A stretch of DNA of 52,447 nucleotides, from contig JAKAUI010000014.1 of the NCBI GenBank assembly GCA_021827745.1, forward strand, positions 1-52,447, written 5' to 3'. The position numbers and the translations under genes were made by a program. Under the pieces are notes generated by a model. It had not been told where the DNA came from, searched no databases, and saw nothing but the letters and a program-made list of their open reading frames with translations. The DNA is from Bacillota bacterium. Its GTDB lineage: Bacteria > Bacillota > Sulfobacillia > JAJZYS01 > JAJZLH01. Positions within the stretch are counted from its first letter, which is position 1, and each line of letters starts with the position of its first letter. Shown piece after piece: positions 33,038-40,743 of the stretch.

Positions 33038-34026
33038 CGGCCTAGCCGCTCCGCCTGCTGGCGGGTGATCAGGATGCGGGCCGGGATGTTGACGGCGACC
33101 GTGATGGCGAGCAGCGTGAGGGCGATCAGGGCCAGGGCGTGGATCGCCATCCCGGTGGCGTCTGAGAAGGCGGAGTCGAGCGCCGAAACAATGACGGTGG
33201 CCATGGTGCTGATCGGGGCCGTGAGGTTCGTGGGCAGGCCGCCGATGGCGTTGCCGCCGATCATCAGCACCGCCATGGTCTCGCCGAGCGCCCGGCCAAG
33301 GCCCAAAATCACGGCGCCGAGGATGCCGGCCCGCGACCAGGGCAGAGAAACCGCTCGAATCGTCTCCCAGCTGGTCAGGCCAAGCGCCACCGCCCCGTCC
33401 TTGAGCGACGCCGGCGTGGTCAGCAGGAGGTCTCTGGTGGTGGCCGTGATGATCGGGATGACCATGATGGCCAGCACCAGGCCAGCGGCCAGAAGGCCCT
33501 GGCCTGAGCTGGCCGTGGTTCTGAAAAAGGGCATGAAGCCAAGCACATGACTGAGCGTCGGGCCAACGCTCTGCCCGACCCAGGGCACCACCACGGCCAG
33601 CCCCCAGAGACCGAACACCACGGACGGCACCCCGGCCAAGAGCTCGACCACCACAGACAGCGGCAGGGCCAGGCGGCGGGGCAGAAACTCGGTCAGCAGG
33701 ATGGCCGTGCCCAAGGACACCGGAATGGCGATCACAAGGGCGATCACCGACGTGAGCAGCGTTCCGGCGATGAAGCTCAAGATGCCGTAGACGGCGCCGG
33801 GCGGCGCCGCCACTCCGTTGTGCACGGCTGGGTGCAGACTGTACATATTGCCAAGATTCCAGTTGAGGCCGGTCAGGAAGCTCAGCCCGCTGTAGCGGAT
33901 GGCGGGCAGGCTGTTTAGAAACAGAAAGACGAAGATGGCGGCCATCGCCAATACAGAACTGAGGGCTGCGGCGGCAAACAGCCGCCGCAGCACCCGGTCA
34001 CGGGACCTGCCTAGAGTGGGCACCAC
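33034..34026 (-). CDS. pstC: Phosphate ABC transporter permease PstC
   Basis: 330 residues with about six membrane helices. VVELLAGVPSVVFGLWGL and the EAA loop (TTPASLKDGAVALGLTSWETIRAVSLPWSRAGI) are typical of PstC, as is ALGETMAVLMIGGNA. The N-terminal third has a hydrophobic helix and a long periplasmic-side loop. It starts at the first of two adjacent GTG codons with AGAGGTG about five bases upstream. It lies 30 bases after pstS. Confidence 0.95.
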   Translation of the reverse strand: MVPTLGRSRDRVLRRLFAAAALSSVLAMAAIFVFLFLNSLPAIRYSGLSFLTGLNWNLGNMYSLHPAVHNGVAAPPGAVYGILSFIAGTLLTSVIALVIAIPVSLGTAILLTEFLPRRLALPLSVVVELLAGVPSVVFGLWGLAVVVPWVGQSVGPTLSHVLGFMPFFRTTASSGQGLLAAGLVLAIMVIPIITATTRDLLLTTPASLKDGAVALGLTSWETIRAVSLPWSRAGILGAVILGLGRALGETMAVLMIGGNAIGGLPTNLTAPISTMATVIVSALDSAFSDATGMAIHALALIALTLLAITVAVNIPARILITRQQAERLGR

Positions 34027-34056
34027 TCGCCACCTCTCAGCCCAGGACGACAGTGC

Positions 34057-35193
34057 TCAGTGGATCTTCGCCACCTGATTCTCGCTCAACTGCACGATGC
34101 CGGCGGGAAGCGGCACGAAGTGCACCTGATTGAGGTAGGTCGGGCTGTTTCCGCTGGTCAGAGCCCAGGTCAGAAAGGCCTTCACGGCCGTGGCCTGCTG
34201 GGTCGATGCCTGCTGCTGGGTAACGATGGCGTACTCATAGTTGATCAAGGGATAGGCGCTGGCGCCCGGCGCGTAGATCAGAGACAGCGCCTCAGACGGC
34301 GGGGTTTTCGGCACCAGGGCGGCGGCCGCCGCATCGATCGTCTGGGGCGTCGGCAGCACGTACTGACCGGACTTGTTCAAGAGCTCGGCATAGGGCAGGT
34401 GGTCTTGCGCCAGGCTGCCGCTGTAGCTGATCCCGACATAGGCGATGCCGCCAACGGTCGAGTTCAGGGCGGTGACCATGCCGGAGTTGCCGGCCTCACC
34501 GAGGGCGGTCGGCACGCTCGGGAAGGTGATCCCGGTGCCATAGCCGACGGACGAGTCCCAGCTCGGGGTGGTGAACGACAGGTACTGGCTGAAGATGAAG
34601 GTGTCGCCGGAGGCGTCCGAGCGGTGCAGCGGCGTGATCGTCAGGTTGGGCAGGCTCACGCCCGGGTTCAGCGCCTGGATCTGGGCGTCGTTCCACTTGG
34701 TGATCTTACCGGTGTAGATGGCGGCCAGCACGGGTCCAGAGAGCTTGAGGTGGGCCACCGTCACCGACGGCAGGTTGTAGGCGATGACCTGGGCGGAGAT
34801 GGCGAGCGGGATGTCCATGGCGCCAGGGTTCTGCGTCACGTCCTGGCTGCTCAGATAGGCGTCCGACGCACCGATCTGCACGGTGCCGGCCAGGGCCTGC
34901 GAGATCCCGGTCCCGGAGCCGGTGCCGTCAGTCGTGATCGACACCTGTGGGTGCGAGCTGTGGTAGGCGGGTGCCCAGATGTTGAAGAGCGGATACAAAA
35001 GGGTCGAACCGGTCTCCTGCAGCGTGATCTTCGCTGCGCTGCCGGAACCTGAGGCGCTTCCTGTGCCAGAAGCTGCCGGAGCACTCGCCCCGCACCCGGC
35101 CACCGCCAACGAGACGGCCACCAATGCCACTCCCAGGAACCCGCGTCTCCCGATCCGAGGACCCATCCTCCCAGTCACTCCCCTGTCCAACAT
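34057..35193 (-). CDS. pstS: Phosphate-binding lipoprotein PstS
   Basis: 378 residues. The N terminus has RRGFLGVALVAVSLAVAGC: a twin-arginine-like stretch, hydrophobic core and lipobox with Cys, followed by a Ser/Ala/Gly linker. So it is an anchored lipoprotein, as in Gram-positives. Phosphate-site segments are TGSTLLYPLF, DGTGSGTGISQALAG, GASDAYLS and RSDASGDTFIFSQYL. ATG at 35193 is used; ATG at 35166 gives a shorter signal. PhoP-type direct repeats lie about 30-55 bases upstream, so it is probably induced by phosphate starvation. Confidence 0.95.
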   Translation of the reverse strand: MLDRGVTGRMGPRIGRRGFLGVALVAVSLAVAGCGASAPAASGTGSASGSGSAAKITLQETGSTLLYPLFNIWAPAYHSSHPQVSITTDGTGSGTGISQALAGTVQIGASDAYLSSQDVTQNPGAMDIPLAISAQVIAYNLPSVTVAHLKLSGPVLAAIYTGKITKWNDAQIQALNPGVSLPNLTITPLHRSDASGDTFIFSQYLSFTTPSWDSSVGYGTGITFPSVPTALGEAGNSGMVTALNSTVGGIAYVGISYSGSLAQDHLPYAELLNKSGQYVLPTPQTIDAAAAALVPKTPPSEALSLIYAPGASAYPLINYEYAIVTQQQASTQQATAVKAFLTWALTSGNSPTYLNQVHFVPLPAGIVQLSENQVAKIH

Positions 35194-35221
35194 TCATCCA
35201 CCGAGAGCGTAACCGCCGGAC

Positions 35222-35249
35222 AAGTCACTTGGTGTTAAGTTCCGGTTAA
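35222..35249 (-). promoter_or_regulatory. PhoP-type tandem box upstream of pstS
   Basis: On the minus strand TTAACC (35244-35249), TTAACA (35233-35238) and TGACTT (35222-35227) recur with exactly five bases between, an 11-base period. This matches the Bacillus PhoP box (TTAACA direct repeats, 5-bp spacing); the third copy is degenerate. The position, 29-56 bases before the pstS ATG, suits an activator site near the -35. Repeats are seen; binding is inferred. Confidence 0.58.
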
Positions 35250-35341
35250 TCCGCGACCGCCGGAGAAGCAGGGATCTCGGCGTGGGCCCCGTATCACAAG
35301 GCGCGGCCCACCTATTCACCAGCAGAAAGAGGAGAAGGCAT

Positions 35342-36238
35342 CTGCTAGATCTGAGCGGCGAGCGGGCCCTGATCACCGGCGGCGGCCATGGTCTTGGCCG
35401 GGCCATCGCCAAGGGTCTGGCCGCGCGCGGCGCCCACGTGCTCGTCGTCTCCCGCCGCCAGGCCGCCCTGGACGAAACAGTCCGCCAGATTCATGACAGC
35501 GGCGGGAGAGCCGACGCCTTCGCCGTTGATCTGACCGACATCGCAGCCGTCCGTCAGATGGCCGAGGAGATCGGCCGTCAGCACGGCGGCGTCGACATTG
35601 TGGTGCTCGCCGCCGGCGGCGGCCGCTTTCTCTCGATCGAGGAGACATCCGAGGAAGAGGCGGCCAACATCATGTCCAGCCGCTATCTCTCGGCCTTCTA
35701 TGTGATCCGTTCTCTGATCGGCCCGATGCTGAAGCAGGATCGGGGCCGGATCGTGATCATCGGCTCCAGCTTCGCCTGGCTGCACAGCTTCAATGTGGCC
35801 TACAAGGCGGCGGCCCACGCCCTGCACGGACTGGCCCAGGCGCTTGAGACCGACCTGTACGACACCAACATCCAGGTCATGTATGTGGAGCCGCCGCCGA
35901 TCTGGCCGCTGACCACCTTCTTCGTGCACAATCCCGGCACCGCCCAGCGTCTCCCCGCCTTTTACTGGCGGTTCACCTGGACGCCTGAGCAGCTGGTCGC
36001 CTACATCCTGCGCGGTCTGGAGCGGCGCTCGGCCTACGTCTCGCACCCGCTGATGCGCCTGCTCAATCCGCTCTATCCCGTCGTCTCCCGTCCCCTGCTC
36101 TGGTACAGCCGCCGGCGCTTTCCCGCTCTTGAAGACGGCGGCCCGCTCTCCGGGCGCCGGCGGCGGCCGATCGCCCGGACCTCCGCCGATGGCCGCGATT
36201 TTGCGGACGACCTGCCGGCCTCGCCCCACCAGATCTGA
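35342..36238 (+). CDS. Short-chain dehydrogenase/reductase, possible CTG start
   Basis: 298 residues. The NAD(P) motif TGGGHGLGRAIAKGL is near residues 12-26; catalytic residues follow as IGSSFAWLHSFNVAYKAAAHAL (Ser, Tyr, Lys). The C-terminal 80 residues are longer than a simple SDR and contain hydrophobic WPLTTFFVHN and RLLNPLYPVVSRPLLWY stretches plus a basic tail, so membrane association is possible. CTG at 35342 lies seven bases after a strong AGAGGAG and gives the family-like MLDLSGERALITGGG. The alternative is GTG at 35282 with a weak AGGGA site and an atypical 20-residue extension. Substrate unknown. Confidence 0.78.
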   Translation: MLDLSGERALITGGGHGLGRAIAKGLAARGAHVLVVSRRQAALDETVRQIHDSGGRADAFAVDLTDIAAVRQMAEEIGRQHGGVDIVVLAAGGGRFLSIEETSEEEAANIMSSRYLSAFYVIRSLIGPMLKQDRGRIVIIGSSFAWLHSFNVAYKAAAHALHGLAQALETDLYDTNIQVMYVEPPPIWPLTTFFVHNPGTAQRLPAFYWRFTWTPEQLVAYILRGLERRSAYVSHPLMRLLNPLYPVVSRPLLWYSRRRFPALEDGGPLSGRRRRPIARTSADGRDFADDLPASPHQI

Positions 36239-36336
36239 GCAGGGTCAGATCGACGGCCCCTTGAATCGGCTAGATCTGCTAATCTGGCTCTAGGGTTGTT
36301 GTGGCTCCGGCTGTGACCCAGGAAGGACGCGTCCAC

Positions 36337-38487
36337 ATGCGCCAATCGATGGTGCGGCTGCTCATTCTTATCGTCATCTTCTGGCCCGCACTTTTTGGCG
36401 CGGTCCCGGCGCGTGCCGAGCAGGTGCGCTCCGGGCACACCGTCGTCATGGGCGCACCCCCGCGCCGCATGAGCCAGCCGGGCGTCCACTACGCCCCCTT
36501 GGCCACCTATCCGGCCATCACCGAGACGGCAGCCGCCCTCATCGTCTTGGTCGGCTATCCCAACCAGCCATCAGGTGCGCTCAACCTGCAGACGGCGACC
36601 AGCCTCTACTTTGGCGCTCAAAACTCGGTTGGCGCCTACTTCCTCGATCAGTCCCGCGGCCTCTTCCGGCTGCGCGGCCAGGTCGTCGGCGGCGCCGGTG
36701 CCAACCAGCCCACGACCGACGTCATCGTCCCCCACTCCATGGCCTACTACCAGAGCCTGGGCGGGAGCCAGGGCGAGCTGGCGGTGATGCGCGACGCCGT
36801 GAGCACGCTGAGCAGCGCCGGCTTCAACTTCGCTCCCTATGAGAACAGTTCGGGCGAGATCGCCCAGCTGGTCATCCTGAGCACGGCACCCGACTCCAGC
36901 AATGCCAGCTCGCCGTTTTACTCGTCTGAGGTGTCCGACCCCGGCATCAGCGCCGGGTCGGCCCCGGTGTTGAACGCAGACCTGGTCTCGCAGAGCGACC
37001 CCTTGGGCATCCTCGCCCATGAGTTCGGCCACATGCTCGGCTTTGTCGACACCTATGACACCAACGTCTTCAACCTGCCGTCGTCTGCCACTGGCTGCGT
37101 GACCGGGGTCTGGGACCTCTACGACCAGGGCGCCTACAACGGCCCGAACCAAGATGGGTCGCAGCCCGCCCCGATCGACCCCTATCAGCTGGCCTGGGCC
37201 GGATGGCTGACGCCGACGCTGATCAGCGCCCCCGGCAACTACACGCTCTCCCCGGTTGAGACCTCTGGCCAGGTCTACGAGATCGCCTTCGCCTCCGCTC
37301 CAGAGGTCTACCTTCTCGAGAATCTGCAGCCGATCGGATACGACAGCGCCCTGCCAGGTTCTGGCCTCCTCGTCTGGCGGATCGACACCCAGGTGGTGGC
37401 CCCGTCTTCGACCTATTGGCAAAACGACGCCATCAACGCCTCAGGGTCGGCCGGCCCGCCCCACCCGGGCATCAGCGTCGTACCGGCCGGCAACCAGCCG
37501 ATCGCCCAGACCTGCGGGTCTGCGTCCGATCCCTTTCCCGGTTCGAACGCCGTGACGTCCTTCTCCGACACCACCACCCCCTCGGCCAGCTTGTTCGGCA
37601 ACCTCCCCTCGAACATCACGCTCTCCTCGATCCAGACCGCCGGCCAGAGTGTCGCGTTCACCCTCTCCTACAGCGCCCAGCCGACCCTCACCGTGTCCGG
37701 TCCGCCCAAGCCCCTGGTCGGTGTCGCCAACACCTACACGGTGCAGGAGATGACCGCCACGGGTACGCTGTCCGGGTCCGGCTCCTTTTCCGCAGCCACA
37801 CCCTGGGGGACGGAGAGCGGAAGCCTGAGCGGAGGCGTAGGCTCCTTCACCGTGACGCCGCAGGCGGCGGCGGCAGGTTCTGTGGCCGTGACCACCTCCA
37901 GCGGCCTGAGCGCTCCGATGCTCCCCGTCAGCTCGGGCACCCTGCCCTATGCCGATGTCGGGTCGAGCTCCTGGGAGGAGCCAGCGGTGGCCTCCCTCTA
38001 TGCCAGGGGCGACTTCGCCTCCATTCCGAACTGGCAGGGTGCGGACTTTCTGCCCAATGAGCCGGTGACCCGGGCCGAGTTCGTGGCCCTGCTCCTGAAC
38101 GTGCTGCAGATCCATGCCACCGCCACATCGCCATTTTCGGACGTCTCCCCCACCAGCTGGTACGCGGGTGCGGTCGGGGAGGCGTACAGCCTGGGTCTGG
38201 TCAACGGCACGTCTTCGACCACGTTTTCGCCAGACGCCACCCTGACCCGGGCTCAACTGGCCGTGCTCCTGGTGCGGGCCTTTTCGCTCAGCGACAGCGG
38301 CGCCCGCTTCAGCTACCAGGATGTCAGCCCGAGCGCCTGGTACTACATGCCCTTGACGCTTGCCTGGCAGGTGGGGTTGCTCAAGGGCGTCACCGCCACT
38401 ACGATGCTTCCTAATGGCACCACCACCCGTGCACAGGTCGCTACGGTCCTGAATCGGGTGCTGACCCTTGGCCTCAGGGCCCGCTGA
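36337..38487 (+). CDS. Secreted M6-like metalloprotease with three SLH domains
   Basis: 716 residues. A signal peptide (MRQSMVRLLILIVIFWPAL, cleavage near VPARA) is followed by an M6/immune-inhibitor-A type zinc protease domain with HEFGH in GILAHEFGHMLGFVDTYD near 230-247. After a Thr/Ser-rich beta-sandwich region, three S-layer homology domains occupy about 540-716 (YADVGSSSWEE, FSDVSPTSWYAG and YQDVSPSAWYYM, each with a TRAE or TRAQ turn). It should sit in the cell wall and cut proteins outside. ATG at 36337 has AGGAAGGA about nine bases upstream. Confidence 0.9.
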   Translation: MRQSMVRLLILIVIFWPALFGAVPARAEQVRSGHTVVMGAPPRRMSQPGVHYAPLATYPAITETAAALIVLVGYPNQPSGALNLQTATSLYFGAQNSVGAYFLDQSRGLFRLRGQVVGGAGANQPTTDVIVPHSMAYYQSLGGSQGELAVMRDAVSTLSSAGFNFAPYENSSGEIAQLVILSTAPDSSNASSPFYSSEVSDPGISAGSAPVLNADLVSQSDPLGILAHEFGHMLGFVDTYDTNVFNLPSSATGCVTGVWDLYDQGAYNGPNQDGSQPAPIDPYQLAWAGWLTPTLISAPGNYTLSPVETSGQVYEIAFASAPEVYLLENLQPIGYDSALPGSGLLVWRIDTQVVAPSSTYWQNDAINASGSAGPPHPGISVVPAGNQPIAQTCGSASDPFPGSNAVTSFSDTTTPSASLFGNLPSNITLSSIQTAGQSVAFTLSYSAQPTLTVSGPPKPLVGVANTYTVQEMTATGTLSGSGSFSAATPWGTESGSLSGGVGSFTVTPQAAAAGSVAVTTSSGLSAPMLPVSSGTLPYADVGSSSWEEPAVASLYARGDFASIPNWQGADFLPNEPVTRAEFVALLLNVLQIHATATSPFSDVSPTSWYAGAVGEAYSLGLVNGTSSTTFSPDATLTRAQLAVLLVRAFSLSDSGARFSYQDVSPSAWYYMPLTLAWQVGLLKGVTATTMLPNGTTTRAQVATVLNRVLTLGLRAR

Positions 38488-38511
38488 CCCGCCGCTAGAG
38501 GAGGCTGCCTG

Positions 38512-39000
38512 ATGGAAGTGCCGGCCACGCTGCCCGATGGTGTCCGGATCGGCCATGTGCACCTGGCGGTATCCGACCTGCAGCGGGCCGAGGCCTTCTA
38601 CTGCGAAATACTCGGCTTCACCGTCATGCTACGCTGGCCGGGCGCCCTCTTCGTTTCCGAGGGCCACTACCACCATCTGATCGGCCTCAACACGTGGGAG
38701 ACAAAAGGCGCCGATCCTCCTCCAACCGGCCACACCGGCCTCTACCATCTGGCCATCTTGTTCCCGGACCGCCGCTCTTTGGCCCAGTGCCTGGTCCGGG
38801 TGCTGGCCGCTGGCGTCGCCGTAGACGGGGCGTCTGACCACGGCGTGAGCGAGGCCATCTACCTGCGCGACCCGGACGGCAACGGCATCGAACTGTACCG
38901 GGACCGCCCCCAAGGTGAGTGGCCGCGCAGCGCCGACGGGCAGCCGACCATGTACACCCGCCGCCTGGACCTCGAGGCGCTGCTGGCAGAAGCACGGTGA
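38512..39000 (+). CDS. VOC family (glyoxalase/extradiol dioxygenase-like) protein
   Basis: 162 residues with two beta-alpha-beta-beta-beta modules. Likely metal ligands are His in IGHVHLAVSDLQRAEAFY, His in GLYHLAILF and Glu in NGIELYRD. The first module EAFYCEILGF and the second SEAIYLRDPDGNGIEL resemble CatE-like catechol 2,3-dioxygenases, but no substrate can be assigned. ATG with AGGAGG seven bases upstream, 24 bases after the SLH protease gene. It overlaps the next gene by GTGA, so the two are translationally coupled. Confidence 0.87.
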   Translation: MEVPATLPDGVRIGHVHLAVSDLQRAEAFYCEILGFTVMLRWPGALFVSEGHYHHLIGLNTWETKGADPPPTGHTGLYHLAILFPDRRSLAQCLVRVLAAGVAVDGASDHGVSEAIYLRDPDGNGIELYRDRPQGEWPRSADGQPTMYTRRLDLEALLAEAR

Positions 39001-39626
39001 CCAGCCCGAGGCCCATCTCGGCCCAAAGGCTTGAGCTGCGGCCGGTTCGTCCCAGGCACATCCCGGCCGTCTACGCCCTCACCGAGGCCAGCCGCGCCCA
39101 CCTGGCGCCATGGATGCCATGGATTCACTCAGAGCCCAGCCTTGCGGCCACCGCCGAGTTCGTCCGCCAGGCCATGGTCCAGGAGGCGTCTGGCCTGGGC
39201 GCCCAGTTCGGCATCTGGCAGGCCACGGACCTGGCCGGCGTCATCGGCTATCACCCGATCCGCTGGATAGAGCGGCATGCGGACATCGGCTACTGGCTCG
39301 GCGCGTCCTTCGAGGGACAAGGTCTCGTGTCGCGCAGTGTGTGCGCCCTGCTCAATCAGGCATTTTTCGATCTTGGGTTGTCGCACATCGGGATTCAGAC
39401 GGCCGAGGACAATGTGCGCAGCCAGCGGGTGGCGGATCGCCTCGGCTTTCGCCGCCTGGGCGTGGTGGCAGAGGGCGAGTGGTTCATCGACCACTGGGTG
39501 CCCTCGGTTGTCTTTCAGCTTTCAGCTGCCGAGTGGCTCGCGCGGCCAGAGCGGGACCGCCTCCTGCCTGCCGTGATCCGACCCGGCTCCGCTCTCCCGA
39601 AACCAGGCAGCGCCGGCACCGCCTAG
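38997..39626 (+). CDS. GNAT acetyltransferase, RimJ/RimL type
   Basis: 209 residues. The RimJ/RimL pattern is clear: RLELRPVRPRHIPAVYALTE at the start, then GVIGYHPI, ADIGYWLGASFEGQGLVSRSVCALLNQAF (acetyl-CoA loop), and AEDNVRSQRVADRLGFRRLG. Relatives acetylate the N termini of ribosomal proteins L7/L12, S5 or small molecules; which one is not readable. The GTG overlaps the VOC stop. A paired hairpin follows its stop codon. Confidence 0.87.
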   Translation: MTSPRPISAQRLELRPVRPRHIPAVYALTEASRAHLAPWMPWIHSEPSLAATAEFVRQAMVQEASGLGAQFGIWQATDLAGVIGYHPIRWIERHADIGYWLGASFEGQGLVSRSVCALLNQAFFDLGLSHIGIQTAEDNVRSQRVADRLGFRRLGVVAEGEWFIDHWVPSVVFQLSAAEWLARPERDRLLPAVIRPGSALPKPGSAGTA

Positions 39627-39645
39627 CGAGACGCATTCTGTCCGC

Positions 39646-39698
39646 CCGATGATCGCAGGCAGCGGAGCGATCATCGGCTCCCCTCTGCCCCGAGGGGC
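39646..39698 (+). terminator. Two-hairpin terminator-like element after the GNAT gene
   Basis: CCGATGATCGC (39646-39656) and GCGATCATCGG (39667-39677) form a perfect 11-bp stem with a 10-base loop. A short GC stem follows at 39687-39698. The tract after the first stem is C/T-rich (CTCCCCTCTG) rather than T-rich. It separates the GNAT gene from the deacetylase gene. Confidence 0.5.
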
Positions 39699-39790
39699 CA
39701 AGCCGCAACCACCGCCAGGGAACCTTCCCGCCTGGCCGCTGCATCTCAGAGTTGACGGACCGAGATCTCCTAGGAGGCCATGGCGCAGCG

Positions 39791-40603
39791 ATGCATCGGT
39801 TGCTCTCGTTGGTCGTGGTGCTGCTCTTTCACGCCATCGGCACGCCTGGCGCCTATACCCTGTCTCCGACTGCCTTTCGCCAGGACCTCGCCCTGCTCCG
39901 TGAGCGCCACGTCCAAGTGCTGACCCTGGCCCAGTTTGAAGGCTACATGCAGGGCCGCTATCCGGTCACTGTGCCGTCCGTTCTGATCGCCTTCGACGAC
40001 GGCAACGTCTCCGACTTCACCGAAGCCACTCCGATCCTCGCTGCCTTTCACATGCCGGCCGTGGCGTTTTTGATCGGCAGCCGGATCGGCGAGGGGCCAA
40101 ACACCGTGTCTGCCTCCGACGTTTCGGCCATGGCGGCGAGCGGCCTGTGGAGCTTTGGCGCCCACACCTACGATCTGCACTCTCTGATCGACAAGATGCC
40201 GAGCATGCAGTACGCCTTCGTCCACCACTCCCTGACCGCCACCGTAACCCAAGACGTGTACCAGGAGGCCGCAGCCTTCTCCAGGCTTGGTCTTCCCCCG
40301 CCCACCGCCTTCGCCTATCCGTTTGGCTTCTACAATGCCGAAACAAACGCCCTGCTCGGCCACACCTATCCGTTCTTGTTCACCTCGGTCCCCGGCTTCG
40401 CCCGGCCTGGCCAGCGTCTGATCCCGCGGGTCGACATCGGCATCGGCTTTGAGAGCCTGCTTCGGCTCAGCGGCTATCTGGCGGCGATGAATCGGTACTG
40501 GCTCTTGACGCGCAACAGCACGGACTTGAGTCGAAACGGCAGTGTCCTCCCCACCTCGCAGCGCTGGCGCGAAGACATCCACCATCTCATCCAGGCAGCC
40601 TAG
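39791..40603 (+). CDS. Polysaccharide deacetylase family protein
   Basis: 270 residues, NodB homology fold. VVVLLFHAIG is the first strand (VLMYHHI in relatives). LIAFDDGNVSDF near 65-76 gives the Asp-Asp metal/base motif, GAHTYDLH near 124-130 the metal histidines (H125 and H130), and AFAYPFGFYN the substrate loop. These enzymes remove N- or O-acetyl groups from peptidoglycan, chitin or exopolysaccharide. Because the domain begins at once, it has no separate signal peptide, though the N terminus is hydrophobic. AGGAGG lies 13 bases before the ATG, longer than ideal; the closer ATG at 39780 is out of frame. Confidence 0.85.
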   Translation: MHRLLSLVVVLLFHAIGTPGAYTLSPTAFRQDLALLRERHVQVLTLAQFEGYMQGRYPVTVPSVLIAFDDGNVSDFTEATPILAAFHMPAVAFLIGSRIGEGPNTVSASDVSAMAASGLWSFGAHTYDLHSLIDKMPSMQYAFVHHSLTATVTQDVYQEAAAFSRLGLPPPTAFAYPFGFYNAETNALLGHTYPFLFTSVPGFARPGQRLIPRVDIGIGFESLLRLSGYLAAMNRYWLLTRNSTDLSRNGSVLPTSQRWREDIHHLIQAA

Positions 40604-40628
40604 GGGCCCCTCCCGCCAGATGAGACCG

Positions 40629-40714
40629 TGACGGCGAAAGAATTGGCCGCCCTGTGTCGAATCGCTATGGGAGCCCCATAGAGGCCACCGTCATGCCGGC
40701 GGTGAGCCGCCGGC
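40629..40714 (+). promoter_or_regulatory. Structured 5' leader of the Asp-box protein, possible cis-regulatory RNA
   Basis: The leader can fold into a nested stem: TGACGG (40629-40634) with CCGTCA (40688-40693), GGCC (40645-40648) with GGCC (40683-40686), and a perfect CTATGGG/CCCATAG hairpin (40665-40671 with 40675-40681, 3-base loop). Directly after comes an 8-bp GC hairpin with TGAG loop (40695-40702 with 40707-40714). The ribosome site AGGGAGG follows at about 40731. It does not match a riboswitch consensus I know. Pairings are seen; regulation is inference. Confidence 0.4.
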
Positions 40715-40743
40715 GGGATCCACTAGGCGAAGGGAGGCCCTCC

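Noticed and set aside
34060-35052. 330-codon plus-strand frame opposite pstS
   Set aside because: Shadow of pstS, which has lipobox and phosphate-site motifs.
39780-39782. ATG two bases after AGGAGG as the deacetylase start
   Set aside because: It is out of frame with the deacetylase and its own frame gives a Cys- and Arg-rich peptide without domain.
40629-40714. c-di-GMP-I riboswitch
   Set aside because: Paired elements are present, but the conserved unpaired sequence blocks of that class are not seen.
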